64,000 nt of DNA from Globodera rostochiensis (lineage: Eukaryota; Nematoda; Chromadorea; Rhabditida; Heteroderidae), in assembly GCA_018350325.1 (NCBI GenBank), contig JAEVLN010000047.1:186001-250000 (forward strand), read 5' to 3'. The notes beneath the pieces were generated by a model. That model saw only the letters and a list, made by a program, of their open reading frames with translations, was not told where the DNA came from and did no database searches. The position numbers and the translations under genes are program-made. This document shows, piece by piece, positions 24,671 through 36,859 of the stretch; the stretch's first letter is position 1, and each line of letters opens with the position of its first letter.

Positions 24671-25597
24671 CAAAGACCGGAAACTTGGACCCAAACAATA
24701 TTTGGTCAATAGTATTGGGTTTTTTTTTGTTATTGGTTTTTTTGGGTTGTCCTCAAATTTGGACCAAACAATATTTGGTCAATAGTATTGGTCATTTTTT
24801 GGTATTGGTATTTTTTGGTCTGGCTAAACCCAAAATTTTGTACAATACCAAAAAATTTTAGAAAACATAATAAAATGCCCAAATTTCCGATTTTTTAATA
24901 AAATTTTATTCAACTCTTTTTCTGACCAGTGTCACGTCAACTACAAACCGTCCTCCACCCCACACATGCCAGCTACAACATCCCCCCCCCAAACTTGGAA
25001 AATTTTCAGTAATTTTTTGAAGCTTTTTCTTTTTAAGAATGAAAAATGCCGGCGGTGCCGACAGGCGCCACCGTAAAATTTTTAAAAAATTGGCCATTTT
25101 TGTTAAGAAATTTGAAGCAAAAATTAAGAAAAATGTGATGAATTTTTTGCAAAATTCCTTTTTTGCCTTATTTCCTCTACTTAAAAATATATAATAAGAA
25201 ATTTTTATTAATGAGGGTAAGCGCATGTGAGTAAAGGAAAAACAATAAATAAGTGCTCAAGCGGACTAGTACCCAACACATAACATAAGAGTACTATAAC
25301 CAAAAACCACTAAGCCAACAATCATTTGCTGGGTTCTTGTAAAAAAAAGAATGAAAAATCATTCGAAGATGCATCTTTAGGGGTGTAAATTCAACTGGAA
25401 GACACCCAAAAGTTTTGTACAAAAATGGGTTTGGACGAAACAATAGTTGGTCAATAGTATTGGGTTTTTTTTGGTATTGATTTTTTTGGGTTGCCCTCCA
25501 ATTTGGACCAAACAATATTTGGTCAATAGTATTGGTCCAATTTTTTGTACAAAACAACCCAAAAAATTTTTGGTATTGGGTTTTGGTCCGGACTCTA
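24671..25597 (+). mobile_element. Second non-autonomous hAT-like element
   Basis: The element is 927 bp. The left tip is CAAAGACCGGA and the reversed right tip TAGAGTCCGGA, flanked by a 7-of-8 target duplication. Each arm holds two copies of a motif of about 33 bp that begins TTTGGACC and contains CAATATTTGG and GTATTGG, at 24685-24720, 24758-24791, 25429-25463 and 25502-25535. The two arms (about 110 bp) are direct, not inverted, copies of each other. There is no transposase. A minus-strand open frame at 24906-25226 in the middle has no recognisable domain. It carries the G+C palindrome shared with the first element. Confidence 0.7.
25050..25073. repeat. G+C palindrome, inverted relative of 23681-23704
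   Basis: CGGCGGTGCC and GGCGCCACCG arms. Its reverse complement matches the copy in the first hAT element at 21 of 24 positions. Confidence 0.6.
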
Positions 25598-25605
25598 GTC
25601 TTTGA
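25598..25605 (+). repeat. Right target duplication of second hAT-like element
   Basis: GTCTTTGA, against GTCTTTGC on the left. Confidence 0.65.
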
Positions 25606-25648
25606 TTTTCAGAAAAACTTCTATTTTATAAGTATTATTTATTTGAAG

Positions 25649-25700
25649 CTCACTTTTAATCTGTTTATGTATACTCTCACTTTTAATCTGTTTATGTATA
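25649..25700 (+). repeat. Tandem duplication, 27-bp period
   Basis: A 25-base unit beginning CTCACTTTTAATC at 25649 is repeated exactly from 25676. Confidence 0.85.
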
Positions 25701-26194
25701 CTCTAAAACCAGTTTTTCTTTTGTTTTTCATTTTTCTTTTATAAGTTTGGGAGAGTTAACTTAATAGAAAAACTAGAGTTGGCAAAAATTACGAATATCA
25801 AGAAAAAGCATACACGGCCTGAAATTTTGAAAAAGCCACTAAGAAAAAAATTAAAGTACGAAAGAAAGTAAAAAAGTAATTATTTAAATATTTTAACTCT
25901 GTGAGCAGCTTTCGGTAGCCCACTTGAATTTTAAAAAATTATTGGCTTGTGATGATAAAAATACAAAGCGCAATCATTGCTATTTATTTTTTACTAAGTA
26001 AATCAAAAAAAAAATTAATTAAGATTTTTATAAACCAAGTTACTAAAATATAAAAAGAGTTTTTTGCTTATGCATAACTAGACGCCTGCGGGGGGCTAAA
26101 GCATTGGGGATAAAGTGAACTGTTCCTAGGGTTTTTCTTTTTTTTAAATTTAGTATTTAGTTTATTTGATTTATTAATAATTTTGAGTCTGCTC
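25701..26194. other. AT-rich stretch, nothing recognised
   Basis: No gene. A small G+C patch at 26080-26130 belongs to no recognisable unit. Confidence 0.45.
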
Positions 26195-26297
26195 CTGGGC
26201 GGGCAAGCCTTCTCTGGGATTGGGCAAGCCGTTGTAAGGCTGGGCAAGCCTTTTTTGAGGTTGACCAAGGGTTTCCCAAGGACGGGCAAGCCCTTGC
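26195..26297. repeat. Degenerate tandem array of GGGCAAGCC units
   Basis: About five units of 20-22 bp containing GGGCAAGCC or a variant, in one orientation. The layout resembles the subterminal arrays of the hAT-like ends elsewhere in the window, but I could not define tips or a target duplication. Confidence 0.5.
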
Positions 26298-27421
26298 CTT
26301 TGACATTTTTAAAATGAAAGTTGCATTTTATTTATTTTTTTTTCTTTCAAATTATTTATTTTTTAATTGAATTTAATTAATTTCTTCTCCACTTAACTTT
26401 TTAACATAAGGGACCTTTTTTGCGGGCAATGCACGTTTCATTAAACTGTTTAGCTTAATAACTATTTATTCTTAATTGAGCCTATTTGCCTTTATTAAAT
26501 TCAAATTATATTATTTTAATTTTGTATGAGCATTTTGTAAATATTAATAATATTATTGCACATACTTCGTTAGAAGTCCGATACCAATTAAACAAATTAA
26601 TTTTCTTCAAATGTAAGTGAAAACGCTTATCACAAAATTAATAGTTTTAAAGCAACTTTAATGCTATAACCATTTAAAAACAATTTGTGTTATAAAAACA
26701 TGCTCTTTACATAATTCGTTCTCTGAATTTTTTTATCAATCAAATAAAAAAAAATATGAATAATTCAATTAGCATGCAATATTTAAAAGTAAATTTTATC
26801 AATAAGCACGGGTTGGGTAAGTGTACAAGTAACTGACTTTAAAAAAAAACATGAATAAACATTAAATTTAATGTATAAACTACAAAACAACCACACTATT
26901 TAAAAATTCCAAATCAAAACACATATAAAAATAAAATAATCAAACAATGTTCACAATTCGTAGTTTGAAAGTAAATCGAACTGTGAAAGGCAAAAGAAAA
27001 TTAAGATAAAATAGATTGTCAGGCCATTTTCATTCTTTCTATTACAAATTAGGCTAATAAGACAAAATCATGCGAACTTATCTAAGAGTAAGATTATGTT
27101 TTATTTGTGTTTGAAACATTAACGTTTTAGCAAAATTTATGATTTTTTTAAAAATTCAGCACGTATTTGAAATCGGACCAAAATTAATAAGTATCTAACA
27201 AATTTGTTGGCATAATTTTGTAATGATAATGGGAAAAGATCCGCTGATTGTTGTAATTTGAACATTCGTTAATAATTCAGCTAAAAATTAAAACACGAAT
27301 ACATTTTTAATCTTTATTCATTTATTTTATTTTATTGATATTTGAAAATAAAAATGTGTTTTAATTTTTAAAGTTTTAAATTAAAAGAATACGAAATATG
27401 GACAAATTTTATAATATTTCT
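26298..27421. other. AT-rich stretch, nothing recognised
   Basis: No island, repeat or structure supported. Confidence 0.5.
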
Positions 27422-28689
27422 AGAAATAGTGTGCTAAAAAGAGAGAGTCAGACGGTTAGAGTAATTTGGTCATCAACGTTCCCCATCTAAAAATTGTTTT
27501 GTTTACTTTTTTGAAAATTTTAGTTTTTGAAGAAATAGTGTGCTAAAAAGAGAGAGTCAGACGGTTAGAGTAATTTGGTCATCAATCTAATAATTTTTTA
27601 GTTACTTTATTGAACATTTTATTTTTTGAAGAAATAATGTGCTAAAAAGAGAGAGTCAGACGGTTAGAGTAATTTGGTCATCAACGCACCCCATCTAATT
27701 AATATTTTAGTTACTTTTTTGAAAATTTTAGTTTTTGAAGAAACAGTGTGCTAAAAAGAGAGAGTCAGACGGCGAGAGTGATTTGGACATCAACGCACCC
27801 CATCTAATAATTTTTTAGTTACTTTTTTGAACATTTTATTTTTGAAGAAATAGTGTGAGAGTCAGACGGTTAGAGTAATTTGGTCATCAACGCACCACAT
27901 CTAAAAATTGTTTTGTTTACTTTTTTGAAAATTTTAGTTTTTGAAGAAATAGTGTGCTAAAAAGAGAGAGTCAGACGGTTAGAGTAATTTGGTCATCAAT
28001 CTAATAATTTTTTAGTTACTTTATTGAACATTTTATTTTTTGAAGAAATAATGTGCTAAAAAGAGAGAGTCAGACGGTTAGAGTAATTTGGTCATCAACG
28101 CACCCCATCTAATTAATATTTTAGTTACTTTTTTGAAAATTTTAGTTTTTGAAGAAACAGTGTGCTAAAAAGAGAGAGTCAGACGGTTAGAGTAATTTGG
28201 TCATCAACGTTCCCCATCTAAAAATTGTTTTGTTTACTTTTTTGAAAATTTTAGTTTTTGAAGAAATAGTGTGCTAAAAAGAGAGAGTCAGACGGTTAGA
28301 GTAATTTGGTCATCAATCTAATAATTTTTTAGTTACTTTATTGAACATTTTATTTTTTGAAGAAATAATGTGCTAAAAAGAGAGAGTCAGACGGTTAGAG
28401 TAATTTGGTCATCAACGCACCCCATCTAATTAATATTTTAGTTACTTTTTTGAAAATTTTAGTTTTTGAAGAAACAGTGTGCTAAAAAGAGAGAGTCAGA
28501 CGGCGAGAGTGATTTGGACATCAACGCACCCCATCTAATAATTTTTTAGTTACTTTTTTGAACATTTTATTTTTGAAGAAATAGTGTGAGAGTCAGACGG
28601 TTAGAGTAATTTGGTCATCAACGCACCACATCTAAAAATTGTTTTAGTTTAATTTTTTGAAAATTTTATTTTTGAAGAAATAGTGTGCT
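27422..28689 (+). repeat. Minisatellite, 12 units with higher-order order
   Basis: Units of about 90-113 bp, each with GAGAGTCAGACGG, then (usually) TTAGAGTAATTTGGTCATCAA, then CATCTAA and a T-rich half ending GAAGAAATAGTGTG. Variants recur in order: A (ACGTTCCCC), B (shortened, AATCTAATAA), C (CTAATTAATA, ending GAAACAG), D (CGGCGAGAGTG), E (short junction GTGTGAGAGTC). The array reads A-B-C-D-E-B-C-A-B-C-D-E. The two A-to-E blocks start about 735 bp apart and are nearly identical, so the array grew by copying multi-unit blocks. No coding frame. Confidence 0.92.
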
Positions 28690-30065
28690 GAACAAATCTA
28701 AATAATTCATCAAAAAATTTAAAAAAAATTATTATTCCATATGTTAAATAAATGCTTAGATAAAGAAAAAATATTAAAGAATAGTTATACCTAAATTAAA
28801 TTTATATTTTTATATTTTAAGGATGTTGTCATTTATTAAAATTTATATGATGGTAATTAATTTTAAGAAATTGTTATAAATTTTAAATGTTTTATATGCA
28901 TGAAAAGAATTTGTTAAACAAATTTTAAATTAATATTAATGAGCAATTCAATTATTTTAAAAAGAAAGTAACAGATTTATTGAATAAAATGATAATGCCA
29001 CGCCGATTAGAACGTCAAATCAAAACAATAAGAAAAAAAATGTTTACTTAAAATTGTTCAATGGAATATGGATGAATTAGTAGTATTTCTTAAAATAAAA
29101 AGAGACCGACTATTTACTGAAAAAAATTAAAATTTACATAAAATTTAAAAAATGAATTAAATAATAATTTTATAAATGAAATATGGGTGGTAAAAGCCTT
29201 TAGTTTTCAAAAATTCATTATGAATAAAGTGTTATTTTGGCTTTTAATGAATGTGTAATTTTTTATTAATTTTATATTATTTATCTGAATCGTAAATGAA
29301 TTATGATTTGATTTTTATTCCATTATTAAAATTGCTAAGCAAAGAAACAAGAAACAAAAAATCTCTTTCATTGTTTAATTATAATGTTTTAAATTTTGCA
29401 GTTTTTAAAATTTTATTTTTACATTTTTAAATTTTAGTACAATGGTAAATAAGTTTTATTAAAAATATGTGAATTAAATTATTAAAAATTATAAATATAA
29501 TTTAAAAAAGTTTTTACAAAATAATTAGTTTATTTAAAATTAAATTCAATCATTGAAAAATTTCAGTGTTGATCAAATAAATAGTGCTATCATATATTCG
29601 ATGCTATTTTATTTGATTATTTATTTATTATGATTAAAAAGTTGCTTTATCATTTTTATAAAATTTGAAGATTTTTAATTTCTTTTTTAATTGCAAACCC
29701 TTACATTTATTAATTAGATAAAATTTTAAAACATTATATGACTAATGTAAAATTTTCTAAGTTAAAAAAGAAACCGTTTTATACTTGAAATCGCGCTTTT
29801 AATAATTATAAAAAAAAAATAATCCAATTTTCTTCACTTTTAACCCACAAAATAAAATTTCAGAATTAAAGAGAAACATTAAATCGTCGACGATTTATTA
29901 AAAGTTAAAAAAAATAGAACTTATATGACATAAAAAGTAAATCAGATTGGAAATATTTTAACTCAACTTCTTAAAGAAAATTATCTTTACATAAAGTATA
30001 GTTTTGGTAAACCTAAAAAAACTGATCAAAATCTAAGCATTCAACAGATTATTAGTCAAGTATAG
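28690..30065. other. AT-rich stretch, nothing recognised
   Basis: Very low complexity A/T DNA following the satellite. Confidence 0.5.
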
Positions 30066-30284
30066 ATAAAGAATAAAGAAATAATATTGAGATTTAAAGA
30101 CACGCCACATTGCAATCATAAAGATTTGGAAGATGGGCAAGTTTTGAGACAACAGCCAACTACACGCGATGCGAGGCCTAGTATCAAATTTAAGGCGAAA
30201 GAGTTTTGAACGGATACTTGCATTAGCTGCAGTGTCAATCAGTATCCAAATATATACAACTCAAGCAAGAATGATTATTTCTAG
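30066..30284 (+). other. Open frame with one in-frame TGA
   Basis: 47 codons (..DLEDGQVLRQQPTTRDARPS..) end in TGA at 30207-30209, and the same frame then continues 24 codons (TDTCISCSVNQYPN..) to a TAG. Composition on both sides of the TGA is similar. A TGG-to-TGA change in a decayed gene would explain it. The 3' part overlaps a dispersed repeat (30237-30359). Confidence 0.28.
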
Positions 30285-30359
30285 AATTAATTAGACCAGT
30301 TAACAATATCTAACAAATGGAAAACATTGAAAAAGCAAATAATGACAATAATAACTAAA
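30237..30359 (+). repeat. Dispersed repeat, copy 1
   Basis: Shares with 60039-60180 an ordered series of blocks (AATCAGTATNC, CAACTCAAGCA, ATTATTTC.AGAATTAATTAG, AACAAATGGAAAA, AATAATGACAATAATAACTAA). Diverged by substitutions and small gaps. Confidence 0.75.
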
Positions 30360-30875
30360 TAAAATACATTAAAATATAAATAAATTACACAATAACGGGC
30401 GTCGATGAAGAATGGTTTTTGAGATTTTGTGTTAACTAAATACCCAAATAATGAATTTACTTATAAGTGACTAAACTTTTATTTCAAATAAAAAGATATG
30501 TATATAAAAAAAATCTACAAAATTTAAATTATGTTCAATAATCTAATATTCATATAGAAAATAAATAAGTTAGAATATAATTATGAAATCTATTATTTAA
30601 ATATAATAGATATTATTAAAAATAATATTAAGGTGATATTTCTATGTTTAAAATAATAAAATAGATAGGCGTAAATTTAATTTGCATAAATAAAGGAATT
30701 TTACAATTAATTTTTAAAATTTAAGAGACAAAATAAAGTGCATTCAAACAAGATTTAGTAACAATAATCTAACCAATTATAATTATTTAAGCAAAACAAT
30801 AAAAAAATAAAAATATTAAACATTTTATAATAATATAATTATTGCCATATATTTTTTAATAAAAATAAAGTATAG

Positions 30876-31175
30876 CATCTTTGTAAAAAAAATAAAAAAA
30901 GTTTACAAATACGATACTGTGCTTTGGAAAATGTTCTGATCTCGCCAGTGCGACATCTGTGTCCTACTATCATGGCAAATTTAAAGTTTGAAAATATCCG
31001 CCTTCTACGCGACTGCATCAGTTTTCCGTCCTGCGAAGTGATCATGAACAGCGTTGAGCTCCAATTTCCGGGAGAAGTACGATTGGCTTGGAACAGACAC
31101 CCATTTCCCTTTAGTTTTATTCTTAATCATTTAATTTTTATTTGCATTCACCCGCGCATAAATCCCAAAAATTAA
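30876..31175 (+). other. 99-codon open frame over a G+C-rich island
   Basis: The G+C-rich core (about 30918-31110) is one of the larger islands. The plus frame is open for 99 codons (..CALENVLISPVRHLCPTIM..). The minus strand is also open over 30839-31045 (..SQDGKLMQSRRRRIFSNF..). I see no splice borders that favour one reading and no known domain. It ends 40 bp before the hAT-like end at 31216, so it may belong to a mobile element. Confidence 0.28.
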
Positions 31176-31215
31176 AAATATCATTTACAAGATTTGATTA
31201 AAAAGCTATATAAAC

Positions 31216-31481
31216 TAGAGACCGGACTTGAGCTTTGAGCGAGACTCGAGACGAGATTCTCGAAAAAATCTCGGATCTCGAAAAATCTCGTGAAGCTCAT
31301 TTTAGTCGAGACGAGATGTCGAGACGAGATTCTCGAAAAATCTCGGATCTCGAAAAATCTCGAGCCGGAACAGTCGAGATTCGAGATTTTTTGAAAATAT
31401 ATTTTTTTTTAAATTCTCAGAAACTCCGCCAAATTTTGTACGGGTAAGAAGGGAGCACTAGAAGCATGTCTGCAAAATTTG
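31216..31481 (+). mobile_element. hAT-like end with TCTCGA array, copy 1
   Basis: Begins TAGAGACCGGACTTGAGC and continues with many TCTCGA/CGAGA motifs, including an imperfect tandem pair of about 45 bp at 31248-31292 and 31321-31364. It is over 90% identical by eye to 63069-63340. No opposite tip or duplication was found, so this is a solo end or truncated element. Confidence 0.65.
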
Positions 31482-34400
31482 GTTACGAAATATAAGTGTT
31501 AGCCTGTGTTCCGAGGTTTTGAAAATCAAAAGAAAATTCAATGATGAGGGGATGTCATTGGTCGTTTAGGGATCAATTAAACGAAGGTAAAACGCCAGTA
31601 AATTAAAAATATTGCTTTAAGATGCCTTCCTTGAATTTCGTATATATTTAAATAAAACAATAAAAATTAATCAAAAATAGGTAGATGTTAAAATATTTTA
31701 TGTCAAGAAAAGAACGGCAATTTTCAAAAATAAAGAGGGCACCGCAAATGCAACTATCCAAAACTTACTGCAAAACATTTGTGCCGAAAATTAGTTATAG
31801 TCGCAATCGTATTAAGAGTCCCCCAGAAAGCCATGGGATTCCTATTTTAGGGAGGAATTGAAGAAGATGTTGAGGAACTGCGAAGTAATTTGTTGACAAA
31901 TTTTATTCCCTTATTCCTTATTTCCCGTAATACATAATCTAAAAAATAAAACTAAGTAGTTGCTGTTGCGTTTCGTCTTGAGCTTTTAATAATTTCATAA
32001 AAAAATAAATTTTTAATAAAAATTTTCTCTCTGTAAACAAATTATAATCAAATAATCCTACAGCACAAAAAAGTAAATAAAAATTAACCCAGATGAAACC
32101 AATTTATATTAATATATTAAAAAACAAATTCGATAAATGTATATTTTGTTTAATATTCCACTTTGTAATTTTAAGTTTTACAAAAACAAAATATTTAATT
32201 TTAGGCTTAAATTTGTTTCTTGACACAAATTATTAACTTCATAAATCAAACTATTACGGATCATTTTTTATTTAACTAAATATGAACTTTTTTATTAATT
32301 CATTATAAATTACCAATTTTATAAAGTAAAAACAACGAATATAGCTATAATAAATAACAATGTTATAGGTATCAATAAGCACGAAAAGCTTACCTGGACT
32401 TTTAAAATAATTGAATTTCAAATTATCGGCATGAAAACACGATGAATAAAGCAAGAAGCTAATTTCAAGGAAGAAAAGTTAAATTCCGTCATTCATTGAT
32501 TTAGTCTATAATAATTGAGTAATTTTCACACAAATAAATAACATTTGATGGAGCGTTGATATAAATTAATATAAATATTTAACATCACAAGATTAATGAA
32601 ATAAATGTACAGATAAAACGGAAATAAATGAAAAATGATTATAAATAAATAACAAAATGAGAATAAATAAAATATTTACATAAAATTCAATTTTTAATTT
32701 AAATAACATTGAGAAATTGAGAAATGTCTATAAACTAATGAAACATTTGCAAACAAAATAATAAAAGAATATTTTTAAATTATATAAATAAGATAAAATA
32801 AGAAATGCGCACGAACGCAGCGTAGTAAAAAAACAATATATTGTTAAATCTTTGCAGAGCCTCTTAATGCTTTTTCTGAAAGAATGTGCAACAATATTGA
32901 ATACAAAAAAGTAAATCAAATAATAATAATAACCTTTATGAAGTGAGGATAAAAATAATTAAAAACGTGAAAGGAAAATATTTATTGATTTTTCCCTCAT
33001 GTTGCTATTAATACAGGTTTCAACGCATTATTTATGGAATTATTACTTTAAAATCCAGTTTAACTAAATGAAAAATTTACAATAAACATATATTTTAATT
33101 AAATCTATATTTAAAATTATTTATAAATTAATATTTGGGTGTTAAACAAATATTTAAATTAAAAAAGTAAACATTGAAAAATCAGCTAATCAATAAGTGT
33201 CAACTTCACACGGCGTTTTTTGCATTATTTGTATACATAATAAACACTTAATATCAGAAAATCTTTTGTGACACCAAAATTGGACTTCAGCATTGGGAGG
33301 ATTGGTCATTTGAAAATTCTATGCCAACTAAAAATTTAAAAAAAAACCAACTAAAATTGATATTAGAGATCTATCGTTTTGATAAAAAAAGAATCTTGCA
33401 AAAATGTTATGGCATTGAATCTTTTTATTTTTTTGCAAAGAAATTCGATAAAATTTTATTTTGATATGTCGAAGGTATTTTGTACTCCCGGTTTCCGGCT
33501 GAACACAAACAATCTTTGTCATTTTTAATGGGAAATTTTTTTATACATTTTCATTGAATTGATCCCAATTTTGATTTTTATTAAAATCAAATGTCACAAG
33601 ATAAAAGACAATTTACTATGTTGCTTAAATATTTCTTTATTGATTGAATTTTATTTTTTTTATTTGACTGACTTTATTATTTCATTTTAAAAAAACCAAA
33701 AAAGTTTCATGCATTATTTAAACAATAAAATTACATCTTTTCCACCCGTATGTTCTGATTAGCGTTATTTCAGATATTAATGATTTTTACTGATTACTCT
33801 ATAAGGTCGTCACAATTTATTTTAACCTAGGCTAGTCCACTAGTCTTGTTTGTTGATATTTTGGATGAAAAATACTGGTAATAAATTCTAATTCCACCAC
33901 AATGACACATCTTTTTTGTTCCGTACTTTTGGTAATATAATTTTAATTGCAATTAGGTTTTACCAAATTACTATTTTTTATTTGAATTACTTTTTGACAG
34001 AACTTAACCCATAGTCTCCCATACAGCCAATTCATAAAATTTGGCTACATTTTCTTATCATTTCTAAACATTCCTGATTGTGATCATTGTTATTTGTTAA
34101 TTGCAAAATTAGTCAAGTTATTCGCACATTAATTTAATTTAATTTAATTCAAAATCCAGGGGGATACGGTCAACATTATACTCCTAAGAACGGATGACTG
34201 ACATGTATTTTATAAGTAAATAAAATTAAAAACAAATTTATTCCCGAATCTAATTATATATTATAATATTTTTAATGTAAAAACTAATATAAAAATTAAA
34301 TAATATTTCTTTAAAAACTAAAAACAATGAAGAAATTAATAATTAATTTGATGCTCACCTGCCACATTTTCGTCATGTTGGCTAACTTACGAATCTAAAT

Positions 34401-36138
34401 TTTCATCGCAAATTTAAAAACTTAAAATTATTTAGAAGGCTTATTTATTTACTCTATTAAAATTAATATTAAGTATAGGAAAGAACTTATCTACCTATTA
34501 GTGTTCTCAGACGACGGAGTATCTGCCAGAAGTTACGGGGGTATTAAATTTATTTTAATTGTTACATTTCTTAAACGTTTTTAAGGCGATGCTTAAATGT
34601 TATTAATGTAAAATTCTTTGTTTCATACACTCATTTAATGTTAATTTAAAGATCAAGACTAGAAAAAGCAAACAGCAACATATAAAATAAAAAGGAAAAA
34701 ATGCAATTAATATAAAATATTCAGAGTTACAATAACAATGACGAAAAAATAGGCACCATACCCGCATCTAAAATTTAATAACATTCAGAAGTCTTTTTAA
34801 ATAAAATTTTTAATGCAATTGAAAAATTTTGACAACATTTCTTAGACGGTTTAGCGATAACCCTTTAATAAAAACCTTGTTATACCTCATTGTAATTTTA
34901 ATAAATGTATAAAAAATTATACTAAAAAGGTAATTAATAAAATTAAATAACTTAAATGTAATAGGATTGTTAAAATAATGAAATATTTTAAATGTAATGC
35001 ACAACAGTCAAAATATAGCAGAAACCCAAGTCAGTGCGGTAAGAAAATAAATGAAGGGAGTGTGGAAAAAAATTATTTTCGGAGAAAAGTACAATTTAGC
35101 TTACGCTCTGTCCGCCGTTATTATTAAAACGGTTCAAAGTCAAGTTAAGAAAAAAAAATAATTTCAAAAATATCAATTTATTATCGACCAACCAGTTCAA
35201 CAATAATTACGCATATATAAGCCACTATTAATTGCTTAAGTAAAGTTAATGGCAAGGGTTCATCATACTATCCCATTTGAAAATCGATATTAATTAATAT
35301 TCTTACATTAATAGAAGTAATTTCAAGTAAATTTAATTACAGCAAATATTAAAATCATTTTAAACCTACAAATTTTATACTGATTAATAATAACATAAAA
35401 GGCAGATGTTCTGGACCGCAAAACTGGGCGTTCATAATTTGCGGATGTCCAGGGCGTACGCAAAATAGTCGATAATCTATTATCAAATTTTCCATCGATT
35501 CTATTATACTTAATATCAATTTTGGCTAATTCTAATAATTCAGATTTCAAATTTTTGAATTAGTTTCGAACTAAAGCTTTTTAGGACTTCTAAAGCACGT
35601 TCTAAAAAAATTAAACTAAGTTATTATTATTAACACTGATATTATATTTGATCAAATATTTTAAGCCTATTTTTGTAAATATGCTTAAAGACCACAGCCT
35701 GCAAATCTAACTTTCGAATGTAGCCTTATATACTTTACATTTTATTTGTGCCAAAATCCAGTAATAATTTTTAAGATTAAAATATAAAATGCTTAATATT
35801 TAAAAAAGTTGATATAAAAGCGTTAATGCAAACATACATTTCTTATATACCTAAAATGCATCATATCAAAGAGCATTAAAACCAAATAACGTTCTATTCT
35901 AAATTAAACTAAATCGCTTTTAAATAATAAAATTAAATTATATAAGATTTACAATTAAGAAAAATTAATTAAACAAAACCAATCTATTAATAAGCACTTT
36001 TTTTATAGAATTTAAAAAAGTTAAATGTCATTCAAATTAAGAGATAATATAGGTTAAATGAAAGTGATAATAATAAAAAATTATTTGTTGATTTTCTTTT
36101 AATCATTTCTTAATTAAAGTTGTTTAGCTAACGTTATA
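31482..36138. other. Long AT-rich stretch with two weak islands
   Basis: A G+C patch at 31735-31910 has open frames in all three plus-strand registers. A minus-strand patch at about 35395-35480, within an open frame at 35323-35550, again has two open frames. Short minus-strand open frames (32272-35004) are F/I/K/N-rich and look random. Nothing can be named. Confidence 0.4.
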
Positions 36139-36723
36139 ATGAGTAACATTTGGAAAATTGGTCTCTATGAAAAAAAAGGACGAAAAAGCAGCGTGTTTGG
36201 ATTGCCAAAAAATCAAATGAAGAAATTTCTCTGGATCGAATCCGAGATTGGGGAAAAAAATGGTGAAGTTCGGTTGGATGAAAGCGGGACAGATTTTGTT
36301 ACGCCACCTTCTCCTCCCGCCAAGAAGGCGGCTTTGGAAAATGATTCAATTTTTTCCACCTTTGACCAAATTACCCAAAACCCGACCGACTCAAACGAAG
36401 GAACGATTGAAAAGGAGTTTGCTGTAAGAAATTAAATTTAATTCTAATATTTGCGCTGTAATTAGGCTTATTTTGCGGAAGGGTGTGCGAAGCACAATGA
36501 TGATGTCTTTGCGCTTTTGAGAACATATACAGTCAATTATCCACTACTTTCTTCTGTGGCGCTAAAGTATCTTTGCGTTCCGGCTACCAGCTGTGCTTCT
36601 GAATCATTGTTCAGCTCGGCAAGGCACACTTGCAGCTACGATCGTCGACGAATGAGCGGGGAAACCGTTAAAGGATTGATTTTCCTTAAACATGCGCTGC
36701 GAGAACATAAAAATGAAATTTAA
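36139..36723 (+). pseudogene. Shrunken hAT transposase: BED finger plus dimerisation domain
   Basis: The first exon starts SNIWKI at ATG 36139, the usual opening of a BED zinc finger. A 42-bp intron (36424-36465, GTAAGA..TTAG) then joins in phase (95 codons before, 86 after, counting the stop) to the hAT C-terminal dimerisation block: YPLLSSVALKYLCVPATS, SESLFSSA, RRMSGETVKGLIFLK. The spliced product is about 180 residues, against roughly 600 in autonomous hAT transposases. The whole RNase-H-like catalytic core is missing; the linker before the C-terminal block is intact. The finger itself is broken: its CLDC motif (36192-36203) lies in another frame because an A run (8 A at 36170-36177) is one base too long. 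The gene ends about 360 bp before the element tip at 37083, as normal for hAT. So it is a deletion derivative that cannot cut DNA. Confidence 0.8.
36424..36465 (+). other. Putative 42-bp intron in hAT remnant
   Basis: Starts GTAAGA, ends TTAG, phase 0. Removal links a typical EKEFA..YFAE segment without a frame change; unspliced, the frame stops at a TAA within it. Confidence 0.65.
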
Positions 36724-36859
36724 CTGCATTTTTCAATATGTATTTGTTCATTTTATTTTTTGATCTCACAAAGAATATAAACAAGGAAATTTTATATGTT
36801 GACATATATCGTACATGGTCAGGAATATCAATCTCTAACTTTTAAGTTGTTTCAAAAAA

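Noticed and set aside
24906..25226. 106-codon minus-strand ORF
   Set aside because: Lies inside a non-autonomous hAT-like element, low-complexity composition, no domain.
31500..31565. C-terminal hAT-like peptide (LCSEVLKIKRKF..)
   Set aside because: The similarity to the hAT dimerisation block is too weak and lacks the PATS and FS motifs.
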